A DNA stretch of 64,000 nt, taken from the NCBI GenBank assembly GCA_035771165.1, contig JAWNZC010000368.1, forward strand, positions 293,501 through 357,500. The letters are read 5' to 3'. Positions 32,906 through 43,905 of this stretch are shown in pieces; position 1 is the stretch's first letter, and every line of letters starts with the position of its first letter. The translations under genes and the position numbers were made by a program. The notes under the pieces are model-generated. The model did not search any database. It worked only from the letters and a program-made list of their open reading frames with translations, and was not told the DNA's origin. Source of the DNA: Paragorgia papillata. Lineage: Eukaryota; Cnidaria; Anthozoa; Scleralcyonacea; Coralliidae.

Positions 32906-33262
32906 CAAATTAAATTGAATTTGAAGTGATATGATGTTTGATAATAGCAAAGATATACAGTATAACCTCTGATAAGTCATTATGCACGTGTGATGTCAAA
33001 ATGTTTAATTTGCATATTAAAGAAACTGAAATATCTCAACAACGAAGCAAGGAAATGAAAACTGCAAAAGATGTTTCTCTGTCATTTTAAATGCTCGTTC
33101 AAATAAGATAGACTTAATTTTTGTTTCATATAAGCACTTCATTGATGTATTTATCAATTCTTTCAAAAAAAAATTTTTATATACTTAGATGTATATGATG
33201 TATTGATTGACATTCTTACTGTATTATTATTTAGAAAATCTAGAAAGTTTAGATTATAATAA

Positions 33263-33313
33263 ATGGCATCAGCTCAAGAAACAAATGTTTCTCAGGAATC
33301 TCAGGATGGACAA
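33263..33313 (+). CDS. possible first coding exon (17 residues)
   Basis: ATGGCATCAGCTCAAG opens a frame encoding MASAQETNVSQESQDGQ and meets the perfect donor CAA|GTAAGTAATT at 33314. The context AATAAATGG is acceptable for initiation. It lies just outside the MITE at 31975-33140. No downstream partner is certain; the next strong exon on this strand is 37681-37735. Confidence 0.4.
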
Positions 33314-33554
33314 GTAAGTAATTAAACATCAATAATGGTTAATAAAGCTTTCGTTCAAATGTCAAAATTTATTTATTTACACGAGTAATTTCACGAATCT
33401 AAGAACTGCTGTATAGTCCTTTAGACAAACAATCAAATATTCGATCTTGTCACTAGAGCACTCCCACAGTGAAACTTGAGAATTCTCCTCTCAATTTTCA
33501 CTGTGCCAGTGCCAGTGTTATCGAGCAAAATGGCACAAGTATATCACAATGCTT

Positions 33555-34450
33555 TCTCGTCACGAATATTTCGTACTTGACGTACACCTGAGTTTTATAA
33601 AGAACGAGGCAACATTGTGATATATACTTTTGGCATTATGCAGTGTAATGCTTGTAAACGGTCACCCGACAATACGGGTTAATTGACATGCACGGCTATC
33701 GTGTTAACGCTAACAGGACTTTATTTGTGGCATTATGCTGTGTTAATGCTGGAGTCACGAATATTTCGTACTTGACGTAAGCCGGATTTTTATAAAGAAC
33801 GAGTTCACATAGTTATATACTTGTGGCATTATGCTGTGTTAATGATAGAGTCACGAATATTTCGTACTTGACGTACGCCTGAGTTTTATAAAGAAATGCT
33901 GCATGTGTTAGTGCTGGAGTCACGAATATTTCGTACTTGACGTATTTCGTACTTGACGTACGCCTGAGTTTTATAAAGTACGAGGCAACATTGTGATATA
34001 CTTGCGTGGCATTATGCTGTGTAATGATAGAGTCACGAATATTTCGTACTTGACGTACGCCGGAGTTTTATAAAGAACGAGGCAACATTGTGATATACTA
34101 GTGGCATTATGCCGTGTAATGCTCTAGTCACGAATATTTCGTACTTGACGTACGCCGGGGTTTTATAAAGAACGAGGCAGCATTGTGATATACTTGCGTG
34201 GCATTATGCTGTGTAATGCTCTAGTCATGAATATTTCGTACTTGACGTACGCCGGAGTTTTATAAAGAACGAGGCAACATTGTGATATACTAGTGGCATT
34301 ATGCTGGGTAATGCTCTAGTCACGAATATTTCGTACTTGACGTAAGCCAGAGTTTTATAAAGAACGAGGCAACATTGTGATATACTTGCGTGGCATTATG
34401 CTGTGTAATGCTCTAGTCATGAATATTTCGTACTTGACGTACGCCGGACC
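33555..34450. repeat. tandem satellite, 95-97-bp monomer, nine copies
   Basis: CACGAATATTTCGTACTTGACGTA starts at 33561, 33756, 33852, 33921, 34034, 34129, 34226, 34321 and 34418. The spacings show a unit of about 96 bp with one double-length and two irregular units near the left edge. Each unit has the palindrome CGAATATTTCG and TAC...GTA mirror pairs, then TTTTATAAAGAACGAGGC and GTGGCATTATGCTGTGTAATG. Confidence 0.9.
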
Positions 34451-35001
34451 GCCAGCTTGCGATGACTTGCAGTGACTTGCGTTAGCTTGCGACTAATTTG
34501 GTCTTGTTCAAATTTCATCGCAAGTTTTCTTCAACTTGCGAGAGCTTGCGAAACGTTTGAACGCAAAACACAAGTCGATGCAAGTCTTTCGTGCTCCGTC
34601 GCCATAGAAACTATCATGAGAACTAGCGAAAAGGCGTGGAAACTAGCGGAAGTGCAGAACTTGCGACGACTTGTGCCGACGTTTGACTGGTGGCATCGCA
34701 AGTCATCGTAAGCCAGTGAACTCCATTTCCTATATCCATCTCTTATACCTGGAACGCTAACTTCAGTCATCACGCTTCAAAAGTGAAGTCAACATTTTGT
34801 GCTTATTACGTCGCTTCCAGTCCCCTGACGCGAACTGCGTCTTGGCCGCGTATATAGGGGGGACTGAAGGCGATGTAATAGGCTTGACTTCACTTTTTGA
34901 CCCGAAGTTAGCGTTCCAGATATGAGGGGAGAATGGAGGAAGTATGGAGTTCACTGTCGTAAGCTAACTTGCGATGACTTGCGTTCTCGTTTGATTAGGG
35001 C
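34451..35001. mobile_element. CTTGCGACGACTTG-family MITE, interrupted by a hAT MITE
   Basis: The sequence with GCTTGCGATGACTTGC, ACTTGCGACGACTTGTGCC and GCAAGTCATCGTAAGC resumes after the insertion with AAGCTAACTTGCGATGACTTG, matching the uninterrupted fragment at 6300-6428. Confidence 0.7.
34706..34964. mobile_element. hAT-type MITE, 243 bp, 8-bp TSD
   Basis: The element 34714-34956 begins CAGTGAACTCCAT and ends ATGGAGTTCACTG. The target duplication TCGTAAGC is perfect (34706-34713 and 34957-34964). The inner arms AAAAGTGAAGTCAA and TTGACTTCACTTTTT also pair. Confidence 0.92.
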
Positions 35002-36252
35002 TTAAAGTGCTTATATCACTTGTGGGGTTTTGATGTATTTGAATCAGTGGCGTAGCTCCTATAGGCGCTGCCCGGCAAGAGCCAGGGGGGCCCCTGTCAC
35101 AGGGAGGCCCTGAGCCAGGATGTCGGATGTCCTTTATGGGGATTCCGTCGATTCCGTCATTTTCACGTATTTCTTGGGAAATCGTCAGTCGTCGTTGAAC
35201 TGGATATAGCTTTCCATCATTTAAATATTGCTACGAAGTTTCAAACAGTCTCAAATTTCAAACAGGATCAATTTCAAAATGCCAAAAGACCAGTATTATC
35301 TCAGGCATAGCAGTTAGACTAACATTTTTGTGTTCACCCAAATCATAAAAACAAAATGTTTTATTTTTTCTTTTAATGCAGTGTAAGAGCCAGGTTAGCT
35401 TGTTTTGTTTTGTTTGTAAATAAATCTGTGTTTATATTGTAAGGTGAGTTTTCAACGATGTAGTTACGTGATTGCGGTATTTTCCTCAGTGACTATATTC
35501 TTGATATAAGACAGTTTTACCTGCCGGTATCAACGGGTTGATAAATATTCTTATAATCCAACAAACGGTTGATATATATAATGATGAATTTCCCCTTGTT
35601 ATACCGATTAACTTTTTGGAAAATTCCTCGCAGAAATCGCCGAAAATGCACTTCTGAGGCATGTGAAACTCAATTCGAGGGCTTTGCGCCCTAGGTCCCC
35701 AGGGGCCGGAGGGGGGGGGGGGGCTTTTCAGTTTGGGCCGGGGGCACCCTAGCCGAAAGTTACGCCACTGATTTGAATAGAGCAACAAAAGTTAGTTAAT
35801 AAGTTATTTTGCCGTTTTTGATTTAGTCAAATAGTTCCTGACATATTGGCTTCTGAACATGCCAATTTTCAAAAATTTCCATCGTTCATTTTAACACCTT
35901 GGTGGCCTGGGACTCAGGAACGAGTCAATTCAAAGCAACTACGTTTCGGCTTATTGATTCACAAAAACACATATATTGACTGAAAAATCGAAATGGCGAG
36001 CTCACACCCGTTTTCCAGTACGCACATTGATTCCAACTAAGAAGACGGTCGTCTTAGGTTCCTGAGTCCCAGGCCCCCGTGCTTAAAAATGAACGACGGA
36101 AATTTTTGGCGTAAGGCCCAAATTGGCATGTTTAAAGGCCTATATCTCAGAAACTATTAAACTAAATCAAAAACGGCAAAATAACTTATTAACTAACTTT
36201 TTTTGATCTATTTAAATATGTTAAAACCCCACAAGTGATATAAGCACTTTAA
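35002..36252. mobile_element. TTAA-flanked long-TIR MITE carrying a nested hAT element
   Basis: 35006 starts AGTGCTTATATCACTTGTGG and 36248 ends with its mirror; TTAA stands at 35002-35005 and 36249-36252. Without the nested hAT unit the element is about 510 bp and nearly all foldback (CCTGGGACTCAGGAACG near 35910 pairs with TTCCTGAGTCCCAGG near 36060). Confidence 0.85.
35037..35778. mobile_element. hAT-type non-autonomous element, 726 bp, 8-bp TSD
   Basis: The element 35045-35770 begins CAGTGGCGTAGCT and ends AGTTACGCCACTG. Duplication ATTTGAAT lies at 35037-35044 and 35771-35778. No transposase is present. Confidence 0.92.
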
Positions 36253-36355
36253 AGGATGGGCAATCCATGCAGTTGTATAGAGATCAGTAGGTCTGAGTCA
36301 AGAGGTCGAAAGATCAGTAATAAATAATAAACGTGGTGTTATCACGAATTCTCGC

Positions 36356-37618
36356 TTGTACACACGCAAAAACGCGCACTCTGTGTCAGACATGCAGAAT
36401 GATGTCAGATCTGTTCAGAAAAATCTAGCAGTATCAGCTATGATACACCTATGCTATCATATCTGTATCATACCTGCAGCTACAACAGACTGTTCAGAAC
36501 AGATTATGTCAAACTGTATCAGCCTGACACGGTCAGTGCTGTATCAGTTTGATACAACAGACTGAACAGGTATGTTGTCTACGGAGCTGTCGCAATCTGT
36601 TAGAAATTCTAACTACAATGCAATAAACTTTATTTAACGTGGACAAATACACTTAGCTATATTCAGCTAATTTGCAGGTATTGCCACGAAGCTAACCTAA
36701 TCCAAAACATATACAAACTAACAGAGATTATGATCTAAATAATATAAAAAAAGATAAAAGAATATAAAAATAGTTAAAACTATTAGCAACTATGGTAATT
36801 GTAAAATTTGCTCAATGTCAATGTTTTTTATACTATTCTTAAAAACGTTAAAGCTCTCTGCAGATCTTATTGTGTCCGGAAGGACGTTCCATAACTTGGC
36901 TGCTTGATACCTCCATGACTTTAGCTCGTACGTGGTGGTATTGACCTTCGGGAGTCTCAAAATATCTTTCCCTCTCAATGCATATACGCTTTGTCTTAGT
37001 TCTAATAAATCCTTTAAGCTCTCTGGCGAACCAGTATTATTAATTAACTTATACACAGAGCAAAGGATTTTCATAACTCTTTGATGCCTTAAAGTAGTTA
37101 ACCCCAGTTTGTTAAGTAGTTCTTCATATGGGGTGGATTTGTCATTGAAGACAAAACGAAGAGCACGCTTGTTTACTCTCTCTAATTTTTCAGCCGAGGT
37201 TTTACTGCAGAAGTGCCAGGTTTCAGAACAGTAGTTGAAATGTGGAGTAATGAATGACGTATAGATGCTCAGGCGTAGTTCAAATGACAGCATGTTCCTC
37301 ATGCGTTTTAGCACAGCGACCTGCTGAGATACTTTCCGAGAAACTTTTGCTATATGTTTATCAAATTTTAATTTGTCATCTACGGTTACCCCAAGTAATT
37401 CAAGGTCCTCGCTGTTGGGAATAGCTGTATTTTCACAACAGAATTCAGGCTTGGTCTGTGTTTTCCCCATGACAATAGCTTGGTACTTAGAGGAAATGTT
37501 TATACATCAGCGCTGGTATATTCTGTAGCTGTCAGGCTATATCAAGGGTCGCTACATTTCTCTGAGCAGATCTGATATCAGAGCTGGTCAGACTGTGCGT
37601 TTTTACGTGTGTACTGTA
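36356..37618. mobile_element. TIR element hosting a truncated LINE
   Basis: GTACACACGCAAAAACGC (36358) is mirrored by GCGTTTTTACGTGTGTAC at 37597-37614. The interior is rich in CTGTATCA/TGATACAG motifs, and the LINE fragment 36605-37505 lies in its middle. Confidence 0.6.
36605..37505 (-). pseudogene. 5'-truncated LINE, reverse transcriptase C-terminal part
   Basis: The ORF 37470-36790 (about 226 residues, extending a little upstream with KYQAIVMG) starts just after the RT palm: LELLGVTVDDKLKFDKHI is the conserved block following the catalytic motif in CR1/L2-like non-LTR elements, then YCSETWHFCS, the thumb region, and RYQAAKLWNVLPDTIRSA at the end. The frame is intact to its stop; about 190 bp of 3' UTR follow to the left. 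No endonuclease or YxDD is present. Confidence 0.8.
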
Positions 37619-37680
37619 GTACTATTTTGTCACCAGGCAAACTTTCAAAGAATTAACGCACAAATTTTATTTCTTTTTAG

Positions 37681-37735
37681 ATGTTACTTGTTACTTTCGG
37701 CTTACTACTGCTGTCAGCTTGTCATTCCTTGGCAG
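37681..37735 (+). CDS. possible signal-peptide exon
   Basis: The acceptor TTTCTTTTTAG directly precedes ATG. The exon encodes MLLVTFGLLLLSACHSLAG, a textbook secretory signal peptide with a hydrophobic core and small residues before a likely cleavage point, and ends in the donor GGCAG|GTAAGC (phase 1). With a 5' UTR exon upstream this would start a secreted or membrane protein. I could not find the next exon, and the region right of it is filled by a MITE (37773-39131). Confidence 0.45.
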
Positions 37736-37772
37736 GTAAGCAAGTGGTTATTTTAATGCACGGCCTTTCTTA

Positions 37773-39131
37773 AAGTGCTTATGAAACGAAAATTAAGTTT
37801 GTCTTATTTGAAAGTACTTTTGAAATGACAAAGTAACATCTTTTGCTGTTTTTCGTTTCCTTGCTTCGTTTTTGAGATATTTCAGTTTATTACTTGGGCT
37901 ACCTGTGGTAGCCGAGTCTAAATTTCGGCTCTGTTATTTTTTGTGGCGACAAACTTGACCCGACAGGCTTTGCGAAACCGAGATTTCACTTTCATGGCAA
38001 GTTGTCTCTTGAACGAAGCTTTTCTTGGCATTTTATCGATGTTTCGTCTCAAACCAGAGGTCTCAAACAAAGATGTCAGAGTAGTCGGACTGTCAGCGAA
38101 TCAAGGTGTGTTAATAATAATTGGAAACTTTAAACTGAAGGAGTGAAGGACGTCAGAGAACAGTCGTGTTTAATAATTGTGAAACCGATGTTTGACCGAG
38201 TTGTCTCCAGATGATCAGTGGTTGTCTCTTTTGAACGAAGCTTTTATTGCCATTTTATCGATGTTTTTGAATATTTGAAAGACATTTCACTGTTTCTCAG
38301 TTGTTTACTTGTTTGAATAGCTTTGCAAGTGACCGAGTTATAGTTGATCAGTAATGCGGCTTACAAAGGCTTTACAATGTTTACAACTGCACACGCCGGC
38401 GATCGCGGTAGACCTAGTACGTAAAAGATGACGAGCTATTTCAAAATAGGTTGGTCCTGGCCTTGCTGCTTTATAGCCCGACAACTACAAAATGCAAGTA
38501 TAATAATAAGCACCGAATAGAGCAAATACCGGTAAGATATCAATATGTTGAATTGTTCAGTGCATGTCTAGATATCGCGTGTCGTATTTATACATTCGGA
38601 AACTAAATATATTGGATTCAGAAAAACGGCCTTGTTTACATTTATGCTACATACCTTCGTCGCTTCCTGCACCGCAGCAGTTCATATAAGACCATAGATT
38701 CTATTTGTGAAAATCTATGCAATTATGCATTGCCATTGCCATGTAGTCTTGCTAGAGTACGCACAGGCTACGCGAAGCTTTCAGAAATCAGTAGCCCGAG
38801 TGAACGCCTGCGCAGGCGTCTTGTTTGATATGTGAAACTAACCAGTGACATCACAACGTGCATCATGACTTACCGGGAAAGGTTATATATCTTTGCTATT
38901 ATCAAATGGAATCACTTCGAACTGATTCCGTTTAATAATAGCAAAGATATATAACTTTTCCCAGTAAAGTCATTATGCACGTTGTGATGTAACTGGTTAG
39001 TTTCATGCATATCAAACGAACTGAAATATCTCAAAAACGAAGCAAGGAAACAAAAAAACAGCAAAAGATGTTACTCTGTCATTTCAAAAGTACTTTCAAA
39101 TAAGACAAACTTAATTTTCGTTTCATTTATA
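37773..39131. mobile_element. AAAGTGC-family MITE, copy 3, with a nested 0.9-kb insertion
   Basis: The left arm AAAGTGCTTATGAAACGAAA (37773) to TTCAGTTT (37890) and the right arm from TTTGATATG (38823) to TTTCGTTTCATT (39127) are mirror images and match 29437-29927. The material between about 37891 and 38822 is foreign: its ends carry TACTTGGGCTACCTG and CAGTAGCCCGAGTGA in inverted orientation. Confidence 0.75.
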
Positions 39132-39789
39132 GTCTTTGAAATATTGGTTAAAACGGTCAGCTCAAGCCTCAAGGTCTATAGCTGTAGATGCATGAGATGC
39201 ATGGTATCGGATTCGCCGATTTAGATTTTCATTCGTTGTCCAACGAATCCGTCGCAGTAGTCTCATTTACAGGCGTTCTTTGTATCGGTCCTATATAAAT
39301 ACTCCATCTTCACTATAATTATAAATATACCACACCAACCCTTCCCTTCCATATGAATTTAGATCGGTTAACTTTCATCAAGCTCGGTCATGTTGTATAA
39401 TGTATATATGGCCAAGGTGAAGGTCAGCCTTCCAGATTTTAGGAGCCTATCTCTGATTTGTCAATCTCTCGGAACGGAATGTGTTGCTCGTTTGAGCAGG
39501 CGTTAGTGGGGGACGAAAATATCGAGGCCCGCAAAGAACGCCTGCGAAGGAGGCTACTTAGGAGTTAGGACTGGGTCTGGTTCCAAACAAAGTTTTATAT
39601 AAAGCTCTTACATAAAGTACCATACTTTCCGAAGACATCCCCCGTTAATACTATAACTTCTTAAATATCCCGGGGTGGAGGTTATGAAAGTCAAATCCAA
39701 GATGGTGGTTTTAAAAGGAGGAGTCCTTCGACTTCTCTTCACTATGGCTCGAATGGGCCACGGCGATGAATAAGGTAAGTTTTATTTAC
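39132..39789. other. no gene recognised
   Basis: Unique-looking AT-rich sequence. AAG|GTAAGT-like donors near 39774 follow a short ORF ending in TAA, so no exon is claimed. Confidence 0.35.
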
Positions 39790-41511
39790 TTCAAATCCAT
39801 CTTTTTCCAGCTAGGACCTTAGGGGGTCCACGTGACATTTTTCGGACAAACAATCTCAGATGAACATTCGGACACTGAGAACACCGTACAATATAAAGAG
39901 TGGTTAAAAGATGGTCTTAGAGTGCTGTAAAAGTGATTCTCGAGACCCAAAACGATTAAACATAAAAGAAATAGCAGCTACAGCTATAGTAGAGAAAATG
40001 TAAGTCAAAATTTTTAGATTTTTAAACGCGACAATTATGATTAATATGTCTTGCCGTGTTTGAACAGGTTATTTATACGAATGTTGTGCAGTTGTATAGC
40101 AAGCGAAAGTCAGCGACAAACAAGAAAGCGCATGGCGAACGATTTACAACAAATCACGAAAAATCTGCTGTGGAATCATTGCTGATGCCCATACATTTAA
40201 CGTTCGGTTTGGTCATTCAAACAAAAAGCACGCCAAGAAATAGACGCCGCGGGATACAATGTTGTTGTGATGATGGCATATTAAATGTAAGTGTCATGTT
40301 TCATCAGTTCAAGAAGAACTGGTCGCAGTTGTTCGTGAAATCAATCCCTGCTTGATACGCAGGCAATGGAAGCTAGGTTGTAGATGTACAGTAGATGACT
40401 TTCACGCAAACGAATTTACACTGAACAGTGAAACCTGAGTTTTGCGACCCCCATGTTTTACGACCACCTGTCATATACGACCACTTTTTCTGGCACGGAC
40501 GATTTGTAGTTGAAATATACCTGCAATGAGCGACCACCTGCCTTACGCGACCAGCGACCGGTTTTTTGTGTCCCAAACAAGATATTTACCTGTTATGAGC
40601 GACCAACTCAACGTAAAACTGCCGAAATACGTTAAAGAAATACCCGTTTTTTCATAGTAAACAAACGCGAATGCGACCACATGTGAAAACAAGAAACCGG
40701 AAGTGTTGCTCAATTGCTGTGTTACGGCATTTTAATCTTGTTTTGCTTCTCTTTTGAGCATTATTTGATGAAAATCTGTGTGAATTTCTCCTGCCAAAGC
40801 CAAATACTTTTTAGTTGATGTTTGAGAGTTAATACAATGACTGAACAATCCAAAACCATGAGTAATATTTGTTAACTTTAGACGAGTTGATCTTGACCAT
40901 CGTTTACCGCGACAAGTTTGTATATTTTACAACGGCTTTTTAACTTGGAAAGGAAAGTGACAAAACTGAGTGTTCACATCTAAAAAATACTACTGGAAGA
41001 TCGTAAATAAAGCCAAGAGCTTTTAACAAGACCAAACCAGCGCAAAAATAGAATCTGAAACGTAACAAAAACACAGCGCAAAAACTGAAGTGAACGACAG
41101 TACGAGTCGCGGCGCTGCCAAAATGGCTGCTATGACGTCACATCACTACCTGTCTGAACGACCACCTGTCCTTAACGACCACTTTTACGTGGCACCTGGG
41201 GTGGTCGCAAAACTCAGGTTTCACTGTAATACGCTTTTAATATATTTTAACGCTTTTAATATATAAAGCATTATCAAACTGTTTCTTCGTTCTCTACATT
41301 TTCGCTGCTGAAGAAACAGTGAAACATAGCAGCCTAGTCACGTCTTTTCTCTTTAGCTTTTACCGAGAATCACTTTTACAGCACTCTAAGACCATCTTTT
41401 AACCACTCTTATTGTGCGGTTTTCTCAGTGTCCGAATGTTCATCTGAGATTGTTTGTCCGAAAAGTGTCACGTGGACCCCCTAAGTCCTAGCTGGAAAAA
41501 AAGTGGATTGA
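39790..41511. mobile_element. 1.7-kb element with about 150-bp TIRs
   Basis: The left arm (CCAGCTAGGACCTTAGGGGG, TTTTCGGACAAACAATCTC, AAAGATGGTCTTAGAGTGC) is mirrored at 41364-41511 (GCACTCTAAGACCATCTTTT ... CCCCCTAAGTCCTAGCTGG). The left interior has an unrecognised ORF, 40056-40355 (99 residues, Lys/Arg-rich); the right interior is occupied by another TIR element. Confidence 0.8.
40426..41229. mobile_element. nested TIR element, CAGTGAAACCTGAG ends (pogo/Tigger-like)
   Basis: ACAGTGAAACCTGAGTTTTG and its mirror CAAAACTCAGGTTTCACTGT bound 804 bp. Subterminal CGACCACCTGT motifs repeat near both ends. CAGTGAAACC termini are typical of Tigger-like mariner relatives, but I see no clear TA duplication and no transposase. 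Confidence 0.7.
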
Positions 41512-41596
41512 TAAACTGGATCGGAAAGGAACGATGTTTTTTCCGTCGCAAATACTGTCTTTTTTCCCTTTATTTAAACTCAGGGACGGGTTGACT

Positions 41597-41741
<145 letters not shown>

Positions 41742-41761
41742 GGGGATATGAAGAATGGGCG

Positions 41762-41872
41762 AGAAGATATGAATTTTATGTTCGAGTGGCAAGGATAATA
41801 TCTCACGAGCGAGCGCAGCGAACGAGTGAGATATTGCTCTTGCCACGAGAACATAAAATCCATATCTTTGAG
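41762..41872. repeat. palindrome with CGAGCGAGCGCAGCG centre
   Basis: GATATGAATTTTATGTTCGAG pairs with TCGAGAACATAAAATCCATATC-like sequence at the right end, and ATATCTCAC with GTGAGATAT. The ORFs reading through it on both strands are by-products. Confidence 0.75.
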
Positions 41873-42229
41873 CAGCTGTGTAATGTTCTATTTATTATAT
41901 GGACAATGAAATTATGCGTGGAAGTGATGTTGATAAACTGGATTTAATGCAAAAACTACAACCGCTTGACCTAAAACCTTTAGGAAATACAAATGAAAAA
42001 TACAACAGCTTCTTCGAATACGTCATCTTACGTGAAAAACTGAATTAAGAGAAGTTACTGGCTCAAATTTACTTGATTCGAAACTTGTGGCGAAAGGCGT
42101 AAATTTTGACTTGTCGATATGTCACTCGCGAGCGTTACATACGAGAAATACGCCACTTGGTTCCCGGATGTAGTGAAATATGGATTCTACGAGTGTTTTA
42201 GTTGCTAGTAAAATACTCTTCTCCATATA

Positions 42230-42480
42230 ATAAATATATATATATATATTATGATAAATATCAAAGCCCAGCATAATATTTTGACATAAACCATTATATA
42301 GAGTAAAACAAGAGTGAAATCATAATATTTATTTAAAGTTCTAACGTTTCGTTGTTATCACATTAGAACTTTAAATAAATATTATGATTTCACTCTTGTT
42401 TTACTCTATATAATGGTTTATGTCAAAATATTATGCTGGGCTTTGATATTTATCATAAGATTTCGATTCCCGCCTGGTCA
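42230..42480. mobile_element. two PLE termini joined head to head (family 4)
   Basis: TAAATATTATGATTTCACTC and AAATATTATGCTGGGCTTTG occur on the plus strand at 42374-42450 and mirrored at 42240-42340, with AACGTTTCGTTGTTATCAC between. The plus copy ends TTTCGATTCCCGCCTGGTC, the same kind of end as the other PLE termini. Confidence 0.55.
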
Positions 42481-42816
42481 ATCGATAGCTGATATATATA
42501 TATATATACGCTCACTACCCTTGTGGAAGTTTGAGCACTCTGGGCCCATGCCCACTTCACGCTATCTGAATGTACTTCACCGATGCTGTCCCACATGCGG
42601 TTGTCGCCGACGATCGCATGTGTATAAGTAATTGGTGAAATTCATTCAGATTGTTCCAAGCTACACTGATGAGCTGTTGTACAGCGAAACACCGTGTCTG
42701 TAGATATTGAACTATATATATATATATATAAAGTATAGTTTTACTTTGTTAGTTGGGGCGTGGGTGTGGGCGTCGAAACGTCCGGCGCATTCATATATAT
42801 ATATATATATATAACC

Positions 42817-43254
42817 CAGTGGCGGCGCCACGGGAAGGACTAGGTTGATTTTCCAATTCGTCCAAATTAGAGAAAAGTTGGGGGGATATAAAGATCTGAA
42901 ATGTGTAATCTTTTGTGTTTCCTATGATTTATAATCTTCAGAATTCTGTAAAATCTCACTCCAAAATGCAGGAAATGGCATATCAGAGACTCTAGATTTC
43001 AAAAAATTTCGGGGGGCATGCCCTCGGACCCCCCTAGAGGTTCGGCGCTACTTCAGCGCTCGCACAGGCGCTCGCAAAGCATAGGTGTCGCCTTTGAGAA
43101 AAGCCGTTGTTTGTCGTAATATTACATATTGCAACTTGAGTTGTTTTAAAACAAAACTTGTGGCAGTAATGTCTTTTTTTCTTTTCTTTTTCAGGGGGGG
43201 AGGCACCAAAGCTAATCTGGCCACACCAAACTGAAACTTGCCACCACGCCACTG
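42817..43254. mobile_element. possible hAT-like element, CAGTGGCG ends
   Basis: It starts CAGTGGCGGCGCCACG and ends CCACCACGCCACTG. I find no target duplication, so the borders are tentative. GGGGGGCATGCCCTCGGACC inside resembles debris at 3950 and 6030. Confidence 0.45.
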
Positions 43255-43807
43255 CTGATGCACCTTCATTGGATGACTGTAAAGTTTCAAGTTGTTTACA
43301 AGATTCCACTCCTTGTTTACAAAGCTCTCCATGGTATGGCGCTTAGCTATATAACGGAATTGCTGTCAACCAAAACCATCAGCCGTTATCAATTAAGATC
43401 AGATGATCAGTGCCTGCTTTTTATTGCGGAAACTAAAGCCAAGACTCTTGGTGACAGAGTGTTTGCCCATGCTGCTCCGTCAATTTAGAACTCGCTGCCG
43501 TACCACATCAGACAAAGTGAAACTATTAATTGCTTCAAGTCTCAATTGAAGACATTTCTTTTTAAGAAAGCTTTTCATATAACTTTTTAACCCCCAATAT
43601 GATATTTCTTATTCCTAATATATTTCTTAATTTAAGGAGGCTTTTATGCTGTAGCCTAGTTCTCTGTATATACCATTGAATCTTCATTGCAGTGTTCTGT
43701 GAAACGTTCTTATATCATTTCTAGCTTAGGATATTCTATTATTTTAGTTTACTGGCATTGTATATATATTGTTGAATTATTGTAAAGCGCTTTTGATATT
43801 ATTATTA

Positions 43808-43901
<94 letters not shown>

Positions 43902-43905
43902 AAAG
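43255..43905 (+). pseudogene. 5'-truncated LINE tail with (ATT)n
   Basis: The frame from 43258 reads VVYKIPLLVYKALHGMALSY, YQLRSDDQCLLF and GDRVFAHAAPSI, the far C-terminal block of CR1/L2-like reverse transcriptases. The expected Trp codon after it is TAG (43486); the frame continues as NSLPYHIRQSE and FLFKKAFH to TAA near 43588. About 200 bp of 3' UTR end in roughly 34 ATT units (43797-43902), the microsatellite tail common in this LINE group. Confidence 0.8.

Larger units (their letters stand above)
31975..33140. mobile_element. AAAGTGC-family MITE, copy 2, with nested insertions
   Basis: The left arm (GTTACATCTTTTACAG, TTCAGTTTGTTTGATATGC, GGAGGTTATATATC) ends near 32186 and the right arm resumes near 32925 (AGCAAAGATATACAG ... 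GTTTCATATAAGCACTTC). Between them two other elements are inserted, 32187-32484 and 32487-32905. Confidence 0.75.

Noticed and set aside
40056..40355. 99-residue Lys/Arg-rich ORF as a transposase fragment.
   Set aside because: It lies inside a TIR element, but I see no catalytic motif or similarity to a known transposase, so no function is assigned.
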